Source: Paucihalobacter ruber (GTDB lineage: Bacteria; Bacteroidota; Bacteroidia; Flavobacteriales; Flavobacteriaceae). From it: DNA of 64,000 nt. This document shows positions 48,025 through 56,798 of this stretch, one piece after another. How positions within the stretch are numbered: position 1 is the stretch's first letter; each line of letters begins with the position of its first letter. The translations under genes were made by a program, and so were the position numbers. The DNA lies in the NCBI RefSeq assembly GCF_006494535.1, contig NZ_VHIQ01000008.1:62001-126000 (forward strand). Direction: 5' to 3'. The notes below the pieces were generated by a model. That model saw nothing but the letters and a program-made list of their open reading frames with translations, searched no databases and had not been told where the DNA came from.

Positions 48025-49254
48025 TCATATACTATTCTTTGGATAAGAGATATAATATTTAACAACAGGTTTAGTGAGCGCTTTGAGATTAAAATGGTCT
48101 GAGGCCTTAACAATATCCTGCAACTTACCATTTTTAAACTGAATTAATATTTGTTCTTTTTTTAAGGTGTAAGCCTGATTAGAAATACTGCCATCAAATA
48201 TAAAATAGGCTGCTTCTTCATTGGTCATTTCATGAGCTTCGGCAAATTTCATTAAATGAGCTTTCAGTTTAGATGGCGCTACAGGTTTTGATTTGATTTT
48301 AATAGTGAGCAATCGTCGATTGATGACCATTCGGCAAAGCATTTGTAATACCTTGTCGTCATGAAATTGCCATTGTTTAATGGCGTAAATAATATCATAA
48401 TCGTCTAAAGCGGCAAATTGCTGTAAAGCTATATCGTTAAATTGATCTAATGAAACGTCGTTTTCAATAAAATACATCAAGGCCTTACCTGCTTCAATTT
48501 TGATCTGGTTTTGATAAAGCCACTTAACGCGTTTTAAAATGTTCATCAGTAATTGTTCGGCTAATAAACTGGTTTTGTGTAAATATACCTGCCAATACAT
48601 CAAACGTCTGGCCAGTAAAAACTTTTCAACGCTGTAAATACCTTTTTCTTCAATAACCAAACGGTCGTCAACCACGTTAAGCATACTAATCAATCGTTCG
48701 CTATTAATGTTACCTTCGGCAACGCCTGTGTAGAAACTATCGCGTTTAAGATAATCGGCGCGATCCATATCCAATTGCCCGGAAACCAGCTGACAAAGAA
48801 ACTTTCGGTGATATTCACCTTTAAAGATGGCAATGGCAGTCGTTAAACTTCCGTTAAACTCCTTATTGAGATATTGCATAAATTTGAGCGAAATTTGCTC
48901 ATGAGATAAGCCTTTGGCAATACTGTGTTCTAAAGTATGACTAAACGGACCATGGCCAACATCGTGCAACAAAATGGCACACAATAAGGCGTTGGTTTCG
49001 TCTTCAGAAATTTCAATCCCTTTTATTTTAAGTGTTTGTATGGCTTTTTGCATTAAATGCATGCTGCCCAAAGCGTGGTGAAAACGCGTGTGATGTGCAC
49101 CGGGATACACCAAATAAGACAAGCCCATTTGCGAAATACGGCGCAATCTTTGAAAGTAAGGATGTTCAATTAAATTAAAAACTAGCTCATTTGGTATGGT
49201 AATAAAACCGTAAATTGGGTCGTTAAATATTTTAAGTTTGTTAGCAGACATCAA
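48025..49254 (-). CDS. HD domain phosphohydrolase (dGTPase/SAMHD1-like)
   Basis: A 409-residue protein. HD motif complete: His in [15 protein letters not shown] in [17 protein letters not shown] and the later Asp in [10 protein letters not shown]. It belongs to the COG1078-type group that hydrolyses dNTPs or related nucleotides with a bound metal. It stands 52 nt ahead of lpxD on the same strand and is divergent from porX, with only 26 bp between start codons, so their promoters must overlap or lie in each other's coding sequence. Confidence 0.88.
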   Translation of the reverse strand: MMSANKLKIFNDPIYGFITIPNELVFNLIEHPYFQRLRRISQMGLSYLVYPGAHHTRFHHALGSMHLMQKAIQTLKIKGIEISEDETNALLCAILLHDVGHGPFSHTLEHSIAKGLSHEQISLKFMQYLNKEFNGSLTTAIAIFKGEYHRKFLCQLVSGQLDMDRADYLKRDSFYTGVAEGNINSERLISMLNVVDDRLVIEEKGIYSVEKFLLARRLMYWQVYLHKTSLLAEQLLMNILKRVKWLYQNQIKIEAGKALMYFIENDVSLDQFNDIALQQFAALDDYDIIYAIKQWQFHDDKVLQMLCRMVINRRLLTIKIKSKPVAPSKLKAHLMKFAEAHEMTNEEAAYFIFDGSISNQAYTLKKEQILIQFKNGKLQDIVKASDHFNLKALTKPVVKYYISYPKNSI

Positions 49255-49280
49255 TCATTAAATTCAATAAACAAATATAC

Positions 49281-50840
49281 ATGAACCATATAAATATTCT
49301 TTGGGTAGACGACGAAATTGATTTACTTAAACCGCACATCTTATTTTTAGAACAAAAACAATACAAGGTTACCACCTGCCAAAGTGGTACAGAAGCCCTA
49401 GAAATTATAGACGACAGCAGTTTTGACATTGTTTTCCTAGATGAAAACATGCCGGGACTTACCGGTCTGGAAACCTTAAACGAAATCAAGGCCAAGCGTC
49501 CCAATATTCCGGTGGTAATGATTACCAAAAGTGAAGAAGAATACATTATGGAAGAAGCCATTGGTAACAAAATAGCCGATTACCTTATTAAGCCGGTTAA
49601 TCCCAATCAAATTTTATTATCGATAAAAAAGAATTTAGACCATTCGCGTTTGGTGAGTGAACGCACCACGTCCAACTATCAGCAGGAATTTAGAAAAATT
49701 GCGATGGATATGGCTATGGTGAATAGTTTTGAAGACTGGGCCGAACTTTACCGAAAACTTTTATACTGGGAATTACAGTTAGACGATATTGAAGATGTAG
49801 GCATGACCGAAATCTTAGAATCTCAAAAATCTGAAGCCAATACACAGTTTGGTAAGTTTATTGAAAAAAATTACGAAAGCTGGTTTGATTCGCCGGAAGA
49901 TGCGCCTGTTATGTCTCATACCCTATTTAAAGAGAAAGTGGTGCCCGAGTTGAGTAAAGATCAACCAACGCTATTAGTTGTAGTTGATAATTTGCGTTAC
50001 GATCAGTGGCAGTCTTTTGAGCCGGTTATCAACAATTATTATAAAAAGTTAACCGAAATACCTTATTACAGTATCTTACCAACCGCTACGCAATATGCGC
50101 GTAATGCATTGTTTTCCGGATTAATGCCCTTGGAAATGGAAAAGCTTTTTCCGCAATACTGGAAAAACGATAACGACGAAGGCGGCAAAAACCTATATGA
50201 AGCTGAGTTTTTACAAGCCCAGTTAAAACGACTTGGATTACGTGATCTAAAGGTTGAATACCATAAAATCACCAACCTAAAAAACGGTAAAAAAATTGCC
50301 GAAACTTTTAAATCTCAAAAAGACAACGATTTAACAGTTATAGTTTACAATTTTGTAGATATGCTCTCCCACTCCAAAACAGAAATGGAAGTGGTAAAAG
50401 AATTGGCCTCAAACGATAAAGCCTACAGATCGTTAACTTTAAGTTGGTTTAAGAATTCGCCGTTGCTGGAAATTATCCAACAGGCGCAAACTTTAGGATT
50501 TAAATTAATCATCACTACAGATCACGGTACCATCAATGTTAAGAATCCGTCTAAGGTAATTGGAGATCGAGATACCAGTTTAAATTTAAGGTATAAAACA
50601 GGCCGAAGCCTCACTTATCAAGATCGCGATGTTATGGCAGTTAAAAATCCAAAAGACATTCACTTACCATCTATGAGTATGAATAGTTCATTTGTATTTG
50701 CCAAAGACGATTTATTTTTAGCTTATCCCAATAACTACAATCATTACGTAAGCTATTACCGCAACACCTATCAGCACGGAGGTATCAGTTTAGAAGAAAT
50801 GGTGATACCTTTTGTGGTGATGCTACCAAGGCAGAAGTAG
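49281..50840 (+). CDS. porX: PorX: response regulator fused to PglZ/alkaline-phosphatase-like domain
   Basis: A 519-residue two-part protein. Receiver domain about 1-120: acidic pocket Asp10-Asp11, phospho-acceptor Asp54 (FLDENMPG), Thr82 and Lys104 (YLIKP). Helical linker with SNYQQEFRKIAMDMAMVNSFEDWAELY, then a PglZ (alkaline phosphatase superfamily) domain with the metal-site Asp in VVDNLRYDQW, nucleophile-region ATQYARNALFSG, and DHGTINV. PorX with PorY governs type IX secretion genes, and its effector domain has phosphodiesterase activity in Porphyromonas (literature recalled). The kinase porY is not nearby. Confidence 0.93.
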   Translation: MNHINILWVDDEIDLLKPHILFLEQKQYKVTTCQSGTEALEIIDDSSFDIVFLDENMPGLTGLETLNEIKAKRPNIPVVMITKSEEEYIMEEAIGNKIADYLIKPVNPNQILLSIKKNLDHSRLVSERTTSNYQQEFRKIAMDMAMVNSFEDWAELYRKLLYWELQLDDIEDVGMTEILESQKSEANTQFGKFIEKNYESWFDSPEDAPVMSHTLFKEKVVPELSKDQPTLLVVVDNLRYDQWQSFEPVINNYYKKLTEIPYYSILPTATQYARNALFSGLMPLEMEKLFPQYWKNDNDEGGKNLYEAEFLQAQLKRLGLRDLKVEYHKITNLKNGKKIAETFKSQKDNDLTVIVYNFVDMLSHSKTEMEVVKELASNDKAYRSLTLSWFKNSPLLEIIQQAQTLGFKLIITTDHGTINVKNPSKVIGDRDTSLNLRYKTGRSLTYQDRDVMAVKNPKDIHLPSMSMNSSFVFAKDDLFLAYPNNYNHYVSYYRNTYQHGGISLEEMVIPFVVMLPRQK

Positions 50841-51208
50841 TGTTGAATTGGTGGTCTAACTTAATGGCTTAAAGCTAATTAAACGGTCTGGTTTGGTAAA
50901 TAATATAACTTGGAATAACCCACGGTTTAATCCGTTGGTTTTCAACAAAACTATTGTTTTCAGCTTATGATTTAAAATCGAATAACAACTTGAGACTTTA
51001 AATTTTCGAAGCAATTTTGTTTAGATTTTATATCCAAAAACAACCTTCTGACAGAAATACGCTTAAACAATTGATAATGTGAATTATGAAAAGTTAAATT
51101 ATCATATGTTTATCCATAAAACGCACAAATAATCGACGAAATACACTTTTTCTTAGGTTTTGTCAAAAAGATTATGTAATATTGCATGGTAAATCTATCA
51201 ATGATAGC
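50841..51208. other. Intergenic porX-tsaE region
   Basis: 368 bp with no convincing gene on either strand. It holds the porX terminator at 50917-50944. Beyond that I see only AT-rich sequence; no full promoter consensus for tsaE was found. Confidence 0.5.
50917..50944 (+). terminator. Terminator after porX
   Basis: AACCCACGG pairs with CCGTTGGTT (8 of 9 positions) around a 6-nt loop and is followed by TTTT. It lies 77 nt past the porX stop. Confidence 0.55.
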
Positions 51209-51631
51209 ATGGAACTAACCTACAAATTAGAAGAACTGCCGAAGGCTGTAGATACTGTTTTAAAGCAGTTAAACAGCAAGGTGGTATGTTTTTACGGCGA
51301 TATGGGTGCCGGTAAAACTACCTTTATCAAAGCTATAGTAAAAGCTTTGGGCAGTAATGATGTGGTTAGTAGTCCTACGTTTTCTCTGGTGAACCCATAT
51401 GTTACAGAAAAGGACACCATTTATCATTTTGATTTATACCGCGTACAAGATGTAGAAGAATTGTATCAAATAGGCATTGAAGATTATTTAGATAGCGATG
51501 CCTGGATTTTGATAGAATGGCCACAAATTATAGCAGATTTGTTACCGGAGACGCATTCAGCATTGTATTTTAGTACTGTAAATAACGATGTACGCAGCCT
51601 CAAATTAACCGAAAACTATTGTTTAACCTAA
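51209..51631 (+). CDS. tsaE: tRNA threonylcarbamoyladenosine biosynthesis ATPase TsaE
   Basis: A 140-residue P-loop ATPase required, with TsaB, TsaC and TsaD, for the t6A37 modification of ANN-decoding tRNAs. Walker A in GDMGAGKTTF (about 39-48), SSPTFSLVN as switch I, HFDLYR and ILIEWPQ (Walker-B-like). ATG 51209 (MELTYKLEELP) is the family start; the open frame reaches TTG 51182 nine codons upstream but this adds nothing conserved. Confidence 0.93.
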   Translation: MELTYKLEELPKAVDTVLKQLNSKVVCFYGDMGAGKTTFIKAIVKALGSNDVVSSPTFSLVNPYVTEKDTIYHFDLYRVQDVEELYQIGIEDYLDSDAWILIEWPQIIADLLPETHSALYFSTVNNDVRSLKLTENYCLT

Positions 51632-51700
51632 AAATGCACCTATTGCAGTCAAAAAAATGTTAAAATTTTAGCCCGCACACCGCAGAGTATTGCTAAGAAC

Positions 51701-51715
51701 TACGGAAAAACCGTA
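51701..51715. repeat. Perfect palindrome TACGG-AAAAA-CCGTA
   Basis: TACGG and CCGTA are perfect arms around AAAAA, 46 nt upstream of the -33 element of the small-peptide promoter. It could be an operator or simply a small hairpin. No second copy was noticed in the window. Confidence 0.45.
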
Positions 51716-51760
51716 ACGTTTAAGGGGTACACCTCATTTTCTTTAACATTTCATTAACAG

Positions 51761-51788
51761 TTGAAGCCTGTGTTGAAAGTTATCTTTG
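51761..51788 (+). promoter_or_regulatory. Promoter of the 48-residue peptide gene
   Basis: TTG (51761-51763), 17-nt spacer, TATCTTTG (51781-51788): an exact match to the Bacteroidota -33/-7 consensus TTG...TAnnTTTG with a spacer at the lower limit. Predicted start near 51795, leaving about 26 nt before ATG 51821. Confidence 0.65.
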
Positions 51789-51820
51789 AAGTGTAATTAA
51801 TTAATTAAATCCCTTGAATT

Positions 51821-51967
51821 ATGAAAACAAAAAAGTATGTATTAGCAATTGCAATTTTTGGTGGTGTTCTGTTTACTGCACAAGCATTTGACAAAATTAT
51901 CAATTTAGATGATCAGCAAACTACGCAAATCGACAAAAGACTCGTTAAGATCAACTCTAACGGATAA
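51821..51967 (+). CDS. 48-residue exported peptide
   Basis: A short ORF reading MKTKKYVLAIAIFGGVLFTAQ..., with a basic start, a hydrophobic core (about 6-18) and an Ala-x-Ala-like site, so it is probably secreted or membrane-inserted; the mature part is ~25 polar residues ending INSNG. A good promoter lies 33 nt upstream. Its 3' end overlaps the 5' end of the following membrane-protein ORF by 59 nt in another frame. I recall similar small proteins in flavobacteria, but cannot assign a function. Confidence 0.6.
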   Translation: MKTKKYVLAIAIFGGVLFTAQAFDKIINLDDQQTTQIDKRLVKINSNG

Positions 51968-52463
51968 AAAACTTAGTAGAAAAGTCATTGTAATGGGGAG
52001 TATTGCCGGCACTTTAGTGGCAGCGACTCCCTTTTTGTTTTATTTATATACTTTCGTTCCGAACGAACAGGTTTGGACAACAGGACTTTTTACATACCGA
52101 AGTGGTTATTACGAAAGTGCACAGATTGGTGTATGGTCAATAATGGGTAAGTTGGTACCGTTATTATTGCTTTTAATATGGTTTTTTACTTGTAAACATT
52201 GGTGGTACCATGCTATTTTAGTGCCAATCGCCATGTATGCCTATCAGCTGGCAGGTGTTATCGCCGATGAATCTCTACATTTCGATGAATTTAAGTTAAT
52301 ATACTTAGTTCCATTAATGGCCATCATCATACCTTCGATTTATTTAATCAGGGCCCAAATGATGGATAAATTAAACGACGCCGGTAAAACGATGGAAGAA
52401 TTAGAAGCTGAGTTTATGATTAAACCTACCACGTTTTGGGGTAAGGTAAAGCAGTATTTTTAA
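51909..52463 (+). CDS. Four-helix membrane protein of unknown function
   Basis: A 184-residue inner-membrane protein. After a basic N-terminus there are helices at about 26-47, 75-98, 100-121 and 128-147, then a charged tail (DKLNDAGKTMEELEAEFM). Motifs WFFTCKHWWYHAILVPIAMYAYQ and TYRSGYYESA look conserved for a flavobacterial family. ATG 51909 lies inside the upstream peptide gene; ATG 51993 is an alternative, but the KKLSRK stretch before it looks family-typical. Function unknown. Confidence 0.7.
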   Translation: MISKLRKSTKDSLRSTLTDKKLSRKVIVMGSIAGTLVAATPFLFYLYTFVPNEQVWTTGLFTYRSGYYESAQIGVWSIMGKLVPLLLLLIWFFTCKHWWYHAILVPIAMYAYQLAGVIADESLHFDEFKLIYLVPLMAIIIPSIYLIRAQMMDKLNDAGKTMEELEAEFMIKPTTFWGKVKQYF

Positions 52464-53126
52464 TAATCCAATCTAGCTTTAGTTCACAATAATATTTTAA
52501 AATACGCATAGTTCCGGATCAACTCTTCTTTTAAAAACGAGGAAGACTAAAAAGAACTCTACAAAACACAAAGAGATAAAATAGAAACACGTATTGAACT
52601 TTGCATTAACCTTAGCGAACCTTTGAGATCTCTTGGTGTATATCTCGCCTAGACGCTAAGACGCAAAAGAAATTGTGAAGATATATTCATGTATTCAAAT
52701 ATAAAAGGCTCTTCGCTTTGCGACTTTGCAACTTTGCGTGGTATATTTAGTTGTTTCTCGCCAAGACGCTAAGACGCAAAAGAAATTGGGAAGATATTTC
52801 ATGTGTTCAAATGTAAAAAGCCCTTCGCTTTGCGACTTTGCGACTTTGCGTGGTACATTTAGTTGTTTCTCGCTAAGACGCTAAGACGCAAAAGAAATTG
52901 TGAAGATATATTCATGTGTTCAAATATAAAAAGCTCTTCGCTTTGCGACTTAGCGACTTTGCGTGGTATATTTAGTTGTTTCTCGCCAAGACGCTAAGAC
53001 GCAAAGAGCCTAAATCAATTTGCGATCTGTACACGGCATTAAAACAATTCAATCCAACCGATTTTTCATATTACACTTGCGCCATTTAAAATATTATCCG
53101 TAATTTGAGTTATCAATTTAACTTAA
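52464..53126. other. Long intergenic region upstream of ald
   Basis: 663 bp without a gene. It is dominated by a tandem array at 52643-53010 (see that entry). Upstream, 52590-52640 contains a degenerate relative (ACTTTGCATTAACCTTAGCG). The last 115 bp lead into ald and presumably hold its promoter; GTAATTTGAG near 53100 is only a partial match to the -7 consensus. Confidence 0.7.
52643..53010. repeat. Tandem array of 112-113 bp hairpin-bearing units
   Basis: Three full units begin at 52643, 52756 and 52868, and a fourth partial unit at 52981 (spacing 113, 112, 113). Each starts TCTCGCCAAGACGCTAAG, passes a variable AT-rich middle (TTCATGTGTTCAAATATAAA), then CTTCGCTTTGCGACTTTGCG and TTTAGTTG. 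The GACGCTAAGACGCAAA left part and the TTTGCGACTTTGCG right part are imperfect inverted repeats, and each arm is itself an 8-nt tandem (GCGACTTT). Units differ by scattered substitutions, so they are not recent exact copies. Confidence 0.9.
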
Positions 53127-54326
53127 ATGAGCAAATCACTGTCGCCGTTTACCCGTGAGCAATTAATGCCACAAGAAGAAACCTTAGAGGTTTATAATAA
53201 AAAAGGCGCACTGTATATTGGCCTTCCAAAAGAAACACACTTTCAGGAAAAAAGGGTTTGCCTTACACCAGATGCGGTGTCAGCACTGGTAGCCAATGGC
53301 CATAGAGTCATGATTGAAAGCGGCGCAGGTAATGGCGCACACTTTACCGATAAAGAATATAGCGAAGCCGGTGCAGAAGTCACCAAAGACCGCGATAAGG
53401 TGTTCTCCTGCCCTATTATTTTAAAGGTTGAACCGCCGTCGGAAGAAGAAATCTCCTTACTTAATCCGCAAACATTGTTAATTTCTGCTTTGCAATTAAA
53501 AACACGCAATAAAAAGTATTTTGAAGCTTTAGCCACCAAACGTGTTACGGCTTTGGCATTCGAATTTATAAAAGACGAAGACGGTGCTTATCCTGCAGTG
53601 CGCTCGCTAAGTGAAATTGCTGGAACGGCCTCGGTATTAATTGCTTCAGAATTACTATCGAATATAAACGGTGGTAATGGTTTACTCTTTGGAAATATTA
53701 ATGGCGTACCACCCATTGAAGTTGTTATTTTAGGTGCAGGCACCGTAGGCGAATTTGCAGCACGGTCTGCATTAGGACTTGGCGCTAATATAAAAGTATT
53801 TGACAGTAACATCACTAAATTACGCTGTTTACAAGTTAGTTTAGGAAGAACCATATATACCTCAACCATGCAACCAAAAAGCTTGATGAAAGCTTTAAAA
53901 CGTTGTGATGTAGCCATTGGTGCTATTAGAGGTAATAACCGCGCACCAGTGGTAGTAACTGAGGACATGGTCAACCACATGAAAGCCGGTTCAGTTATCA
54001 TAGACGTGAGTATTGATATGGGTGGCTGTTTTGAAACCAGTGAAATTACCACACACGACCATCCTACCTTTGATTATAATGGCATCACGCATTACTGTGT
54101 GCCTAATATTCCGGCGCGATATTCAAGAACTGCCTCGGTATCTATCAGCAATATTTTTACGCCGTATTTACTCAATATTTCTGACAATGGCGGGATAGAA
54201 CCTGCGTTGAGATATGATCGTGGTTTGCGAAATGGTTTGTATTTTTACCACGGCATTTTAACCAGCAAGTCGGTGGCCGAATGGTACGGACTAGACTACA
54301 GCGATGCCAATCTGTTAATTTTTTAA
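53127..54326 (+). CDS. ald: Alanine dehydrogenase
   Basis: Converts L-alanine, NAD+ and water to pyruvate and ammonia. 399 residues: AlaDH/PNT N-terminal domain (GLPKETHFQEKRVCLTPDAVSALV, LKVEPPSEEE) and NAD-binding domain with VVILGAGTVGEFAARSALGLGA; then VIIDVSIDMGGCFETS and HYCVPNIPARYSRTASVSISN. Slightly longer than the usual ~371 owing to an N-terminal extension. A DUF4258 gene follows after 12 nt. The tandem array lies just upstream. Confidence 0.92.
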   Translation: MSKSLSPFTREQLMPQEETLEVYNKKGALYIGLPKETHFQEKRVCLTPDAVSALVANGHRVMIESGAGNGAHFTDKEYSEAGAEVTKDRDKVFSCPIILKVEPPSEEEISLLNPQTLLISALQLKTRNKKYFEALATKRVTALAFEFIKDEDGAYPAVRSLSEIAGTASVLIASELLSNINGGNGLLFGNINGVPPIEVVILGAGTVGEFAARSALGLGANIKVFDSNITKLRCLQVSLGRTIYTSTMQPKSLMKALKRCDVAIGAIRGNNRAPVVVTEDMVNHMKAGSVIIDVSIDMGGCFETSEITTHDHPTFDYNGITHYCVPNIPARYSRTASVSISNIFTPYLLNISDNGGIEPALRYDRGLRNGLYFYHGILTSKSVAEWYGLDYSDANLLIF

Positions 54327-54338
54327 GTAACTTAATTT

Positions 54339-54716
54339 ATGAAGTTTATACATCGTTTGGGATATTATCTCGGCGGATTTGCCATTGGATTGGTAATTCT
54401 GTCCTTTTTTTTAAGCGGAAAAGAAGCCCGTTGCGATTATTCTCCAAACGCCCGAACTACCAAATACTTATCAGGGTTGCCCAAAAGCTATTCGGATAAT
54501 GCCGAAGCTTTTATGACTAAACGTGACATAGATACTTCAACCGTTAAGCAACTGATTCGTTATGGTAAGGTAGATTTTGGTAAGAGCGATACCAAGGGAA
54601 ATCCGTGTAAAACATACCACTTAAATTCTGTTTATAAAGGATCAAAAGTTCAACTCACCGTAGAGAATTGCAATGAAAAAGCACATATTGTAAGTATTGG
54701 TGATAGGCCAAAGTGA
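54339..54716 (+). CDS. DUF4258 domain-containing membrane-anchored protein
   Basis: A 125-residue protein with one N-terminal helix (about 7-25) and a small soluble domain carrying three Cys (CDYSPN, PCKTYHL, ENCNEK). The RDIDTSTVKQLIRYGKVDF segment fits DUF4258. In flavobacteria it is regularly found behind ald (recalled), and here it starts 12 nt after the ald stop. Function unknown. Confidence 0.75.
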   Translation: MKFIHRLGYYLGGFAIGLVILSFFLSGKEARCDYSPNARTTKYLSGLPKSYSDNAEAFMTKRDIDTSTVKQLIRYGKVDFGKSDTKGNPCKTYHLNSVYKGSKVQLTVENCNEKAHIVSIGDRPK

Positions 54717-54975
54717 TTTTTAATTTCTTTTACTCAAAGAATCCATTGTTTTGAACGAATGCTACGTAATTTGGCATTAGAAGTACTATTCGTCTTAGAA
54801 CATATTAATTTGATTAGATTTTTTTTATTAATATGAATTATCGGTAGCACGTATTTTTAAACTACAGTTTAATACAGATTTTCCGGGTTTTATGAGAAGG
54901 TTTATTCAGAATGAAGTTCATCAAATTTTAATAGTTTTTTTAAAAATCAGATTAAAGTAAATTCCACCTCTATCA

Positions 54976-56025
54976 TCAGTGTTTTGATAGTTTTTCCCAT
55001 AATTCATCATAGGCATGCAGGTATCGCGGATGTTCCATTTCTTCTTTCCATTTCTCGGAAACGAATCGGCTCACCTGAATTCGTGAATCAACTTTTTGAA
55101 AGGTAGGATTGTTAATCCACATGGGTTGCAAAGCCCAATCGCAGTTGATATAACTGAAGGCTTTTATAACATCTGAATTTTCTTTTATTGTTTGGAAAAA
55201 AGGCTCAAACCATTCGGTCCAAATGACTTTATCTAGTTTTTCGTTTTTTAAATCACTATTAAAGTACAAATGATCCATTTCCCTAACGGGCGTGGCTTCA
55301 GCAATAAAAACAGGCTTGTTGTGTTTTCTTGCAAAAGTTAGCATTTCTTGGTCTGGCTGTCCGAAGTAAGAATAACCACACCAATCCACCAAATCGTCGC
55401 CTGGATACCATTGTTCCAAAACCTTTTGATCAGAACCTGTGCCTTTGGATTGCCAAACCAAAGCTACGTTATCGACTTGCATTGTCTTGAATATGTAATA
55501 AATTCTTTTCCAAACTTTTAAATACTGTTTCCTGTTGTAATGGTTCCAGTCCCAACCATCAAATTCGTAACCAATTCTTAAAAAAATGGGACGTTTTGCA
55601 GCTATAATCCATTCAGCTAGTTCTTCAATAAGGTGGTCATGTTGGCCTTTGGCGATGTTCTTTTCGTGATTCACAAAAGACAATCCAATGGCAATAGCAG
55701 TATTTTTAAAGATTGAATCTTGTAAATAGACATCGGCATGGGTATCTCCTGCACCCCAATTAGCCATGGTTTTAATGCCATCTAATCCTTTGTTATAATA
55801 TCCGTAAGACTCGTCACCGGGAGACAGATTTGTATAAACCGTAATACCGGCTGGTGTTTTAAAATAATCGGTGTAACCTTTATTATACTGCTTTAAACCT
55901 CCAACGGCTTCCAAGTCTTGACCTATAAAAACCAAGCATAGACCATCTTTTGGTTCAAATTTCTGTGCGTTCATGTGTATTGAACAAGTAATTATTAAGG
56001 ATAAAATATAGGCTTTTATTTTCAT
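54976..56025 (-). CDS. Exported GH26-like glycoside hydrolase
   Basis: A 349-residue protein with a signal peptide (about 1-20) and a TIM-barrel glycosidase domain. The probable acid/base is Glu154 in RIGYEFDGWDWNHY and the probable nucleophile Glu243 in VFIAEATPV, spaced as in clan GH-A family 26 (beta-mannanase and related). Aromatic residues around the first Glu fit a sugar-binding cleft. No SusC/SusD pair or other polysaccharide-utilisation genes lie nearby. Family assignment is by motif only. Confidence 0.7.
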   Translation of the reverse strand: MKIKAYILSLIITCSIHMNAQKFEPKDGLCLVFIGQDLEAVGGLKQYNKGYTDYFKTPAGITVYTNLSPGDESYGYYNKGLDGIKTMANWGAGDTHADVYLQDSIFKNTAIAIGLSFVNHEKNIAKGQHDHLIEELAEWIIAAKRPIFLRIGYEFDGWDWNHYNRKQYLKVWKRIYYIFKTMQVDNVALVWQSKGTGSDQKVLEQWYPGDDLVDWCGYSYFGQPDQEMLTFARKHNKPVFIAEATPVREMDHLYFNSDLKNEKLDKVIWTEWFEPFFQTIKENSDVIKAFSYINCDWALQPMWINNPTFQKVDSRIQVSRFVSEKWKEEMEHPRYLHAYDELWEKLSKH

Positions 56026-56584
56026 AAACTGACAAAATTTGACCTGAAGATTTTATGCAGAAACCTAATATTCAAACTCAATTAAATTAATAATATTATT
56101 TTCATCTACTTAATTAGAATCCGAATAATTATTCATGGCTCTATAGTCACCTTTCAGAAATGGACTGGTGTTAAGTCGTTATGTTAATTATTTCGCAGCC
56201 AAATTGTAACCCTCAATAAAGGTATTTCAACCAATCTGAGGCCAAAAAACTGTTGTTTTAAATCCCATAATTCAATTTATTACGTTTTAGAGTTCTATTT
56301 AACTCACAAGAAACACTTGGTGAAATAAAAAAGGAGCCCGTTTAGAAATTGGCCCCTATGTTTTATTTTTTTTTGTTTTTCACTTTCTTTAGAATGAGTC
56401 AACTTAAACTTCTTAGTAGAGCTGAAATTCACAGAAAACCAAACTTCAGCTCATTTATATAATCAGCCCGGATATAACAGTTTTCAAAAACCACTTGGGA
56501 TAAATGGTCTTGGATTGAACATCATGTGCAAAAAAACACACAAAATGCACTAATAAACAGCCAACATGTATTTCTAGAAAAACG
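56026..56584. other. Gene-poor AT-rich region
   Basis: About 560 bp with no credible gene. A weak terminator-like hairpin on the minus strand (GGGGCC / GGGCTCC followed by six T) lies at about 56327-56358, without an obvious gene upstream of it. I see nothing else. Confidence 0.5.
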
Positions 56585-56612
56585 AAAAAAGCCTCTGATT
56601 ATGAGGCTTTTT
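56585..56612 (-). terminator. Terminator after tRNA-Arg
   Basis: AAAAAGCCTC and GAGGCTTTTTT form a strong hairpin with a 7-nt loop on the minus strand, ending in T6, 6 nt past the 3' end of tRNA-Arg. Confidence 0.85.
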
Positions 56613-56617
56613 ATTCG

Positions 56618-56691
56618 TGATCGCGACAGGATTCGAACCTGTGACCGTCTGCTTAGAAGGCAGATGCTCTATCCAACTGAGCTACGCGACC
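56618..56691 (-). tRNA. tRNA-Arg (TCT)
   Basis: 74 nt. Acceptor GGTCGCG/CGCGATC with discriminator A, D-arm AGCTCAGTTGGATAGAGC, anticodon loop CTTCTAA (anticodon TCT, reads AGA/AGG), T-arm with GGTTCGAATCC. CCA is not encoded. Terminator 6 nt downstream. Confidence 0.97.
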
Positions 56692-56723
56692 AGATTGAGT
56701 TTTTTAAACTCTTTTTTTAATCA

Positions 56724-56739
56724 ATAGTCTATAGACTAT
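56724..56739. repeat. 16-bp perfect palindrome downstream of the tRNA-Pro 3' remnant
   Basis: ATAGTCTATAGACTAT is its own reverse complement. The homologous flank of the intact tRNA-Pro (56889-56904) reads ATAGTC-TAAC-GACTAT, so the two flanks share ancestry. Confidence 0.7.
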
Positions 56740-56742
56740 ATG

Positions 56743-56784
56743 TTTTCTTTGTCGGGGTGGCAGGATTACTACCATGATCCTTTA
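56743..56784 (-). pseudogene. 3' fragment of a tRNA-Pro copy
   Basis: 56743-56767 is identical over 25 nt to 56909-56933, covering the last 15-16 nt of tRNA-Pro plus 9 nt of downstream flank. Towards its 5' side the homology stops inside the T-arm and the sequence runs into ATCCTTTA (56777-56784), which also occurs at the broken edge of a 5' fragment at 57033-57040. It cannot form a tRNA by itself. Confidence 0.8.
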
Positions 56785-56798
56785 AAGCAATCGTTGCT

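Noticed and set aside
47973-48131. 53-codon N-terminal extension of lpxD
   Set aside because: Hydrophobic, unlike LpxD, overlaps the HD gene; the GTG at 47972 gives the family start.
52643-53010. CRISPR array
   Set aside because: The repeat is about 113 nt with no unique spacers; similarity extends across the whole unit, and no cas genes are near.
56327-56358. Terminator of an unseen gene
   Set aside because: A weak hairpin with T run on the minus strand, but no ORF or RNA gene could be found upstream of it beyond tRNA-Arg, which has its own terminator.
56526-56720. Open frame over tRNA-Arg
   Set aside because: It is antisense to a clear tRNA and its codons derive from the tRNA and terminator; not a gene.
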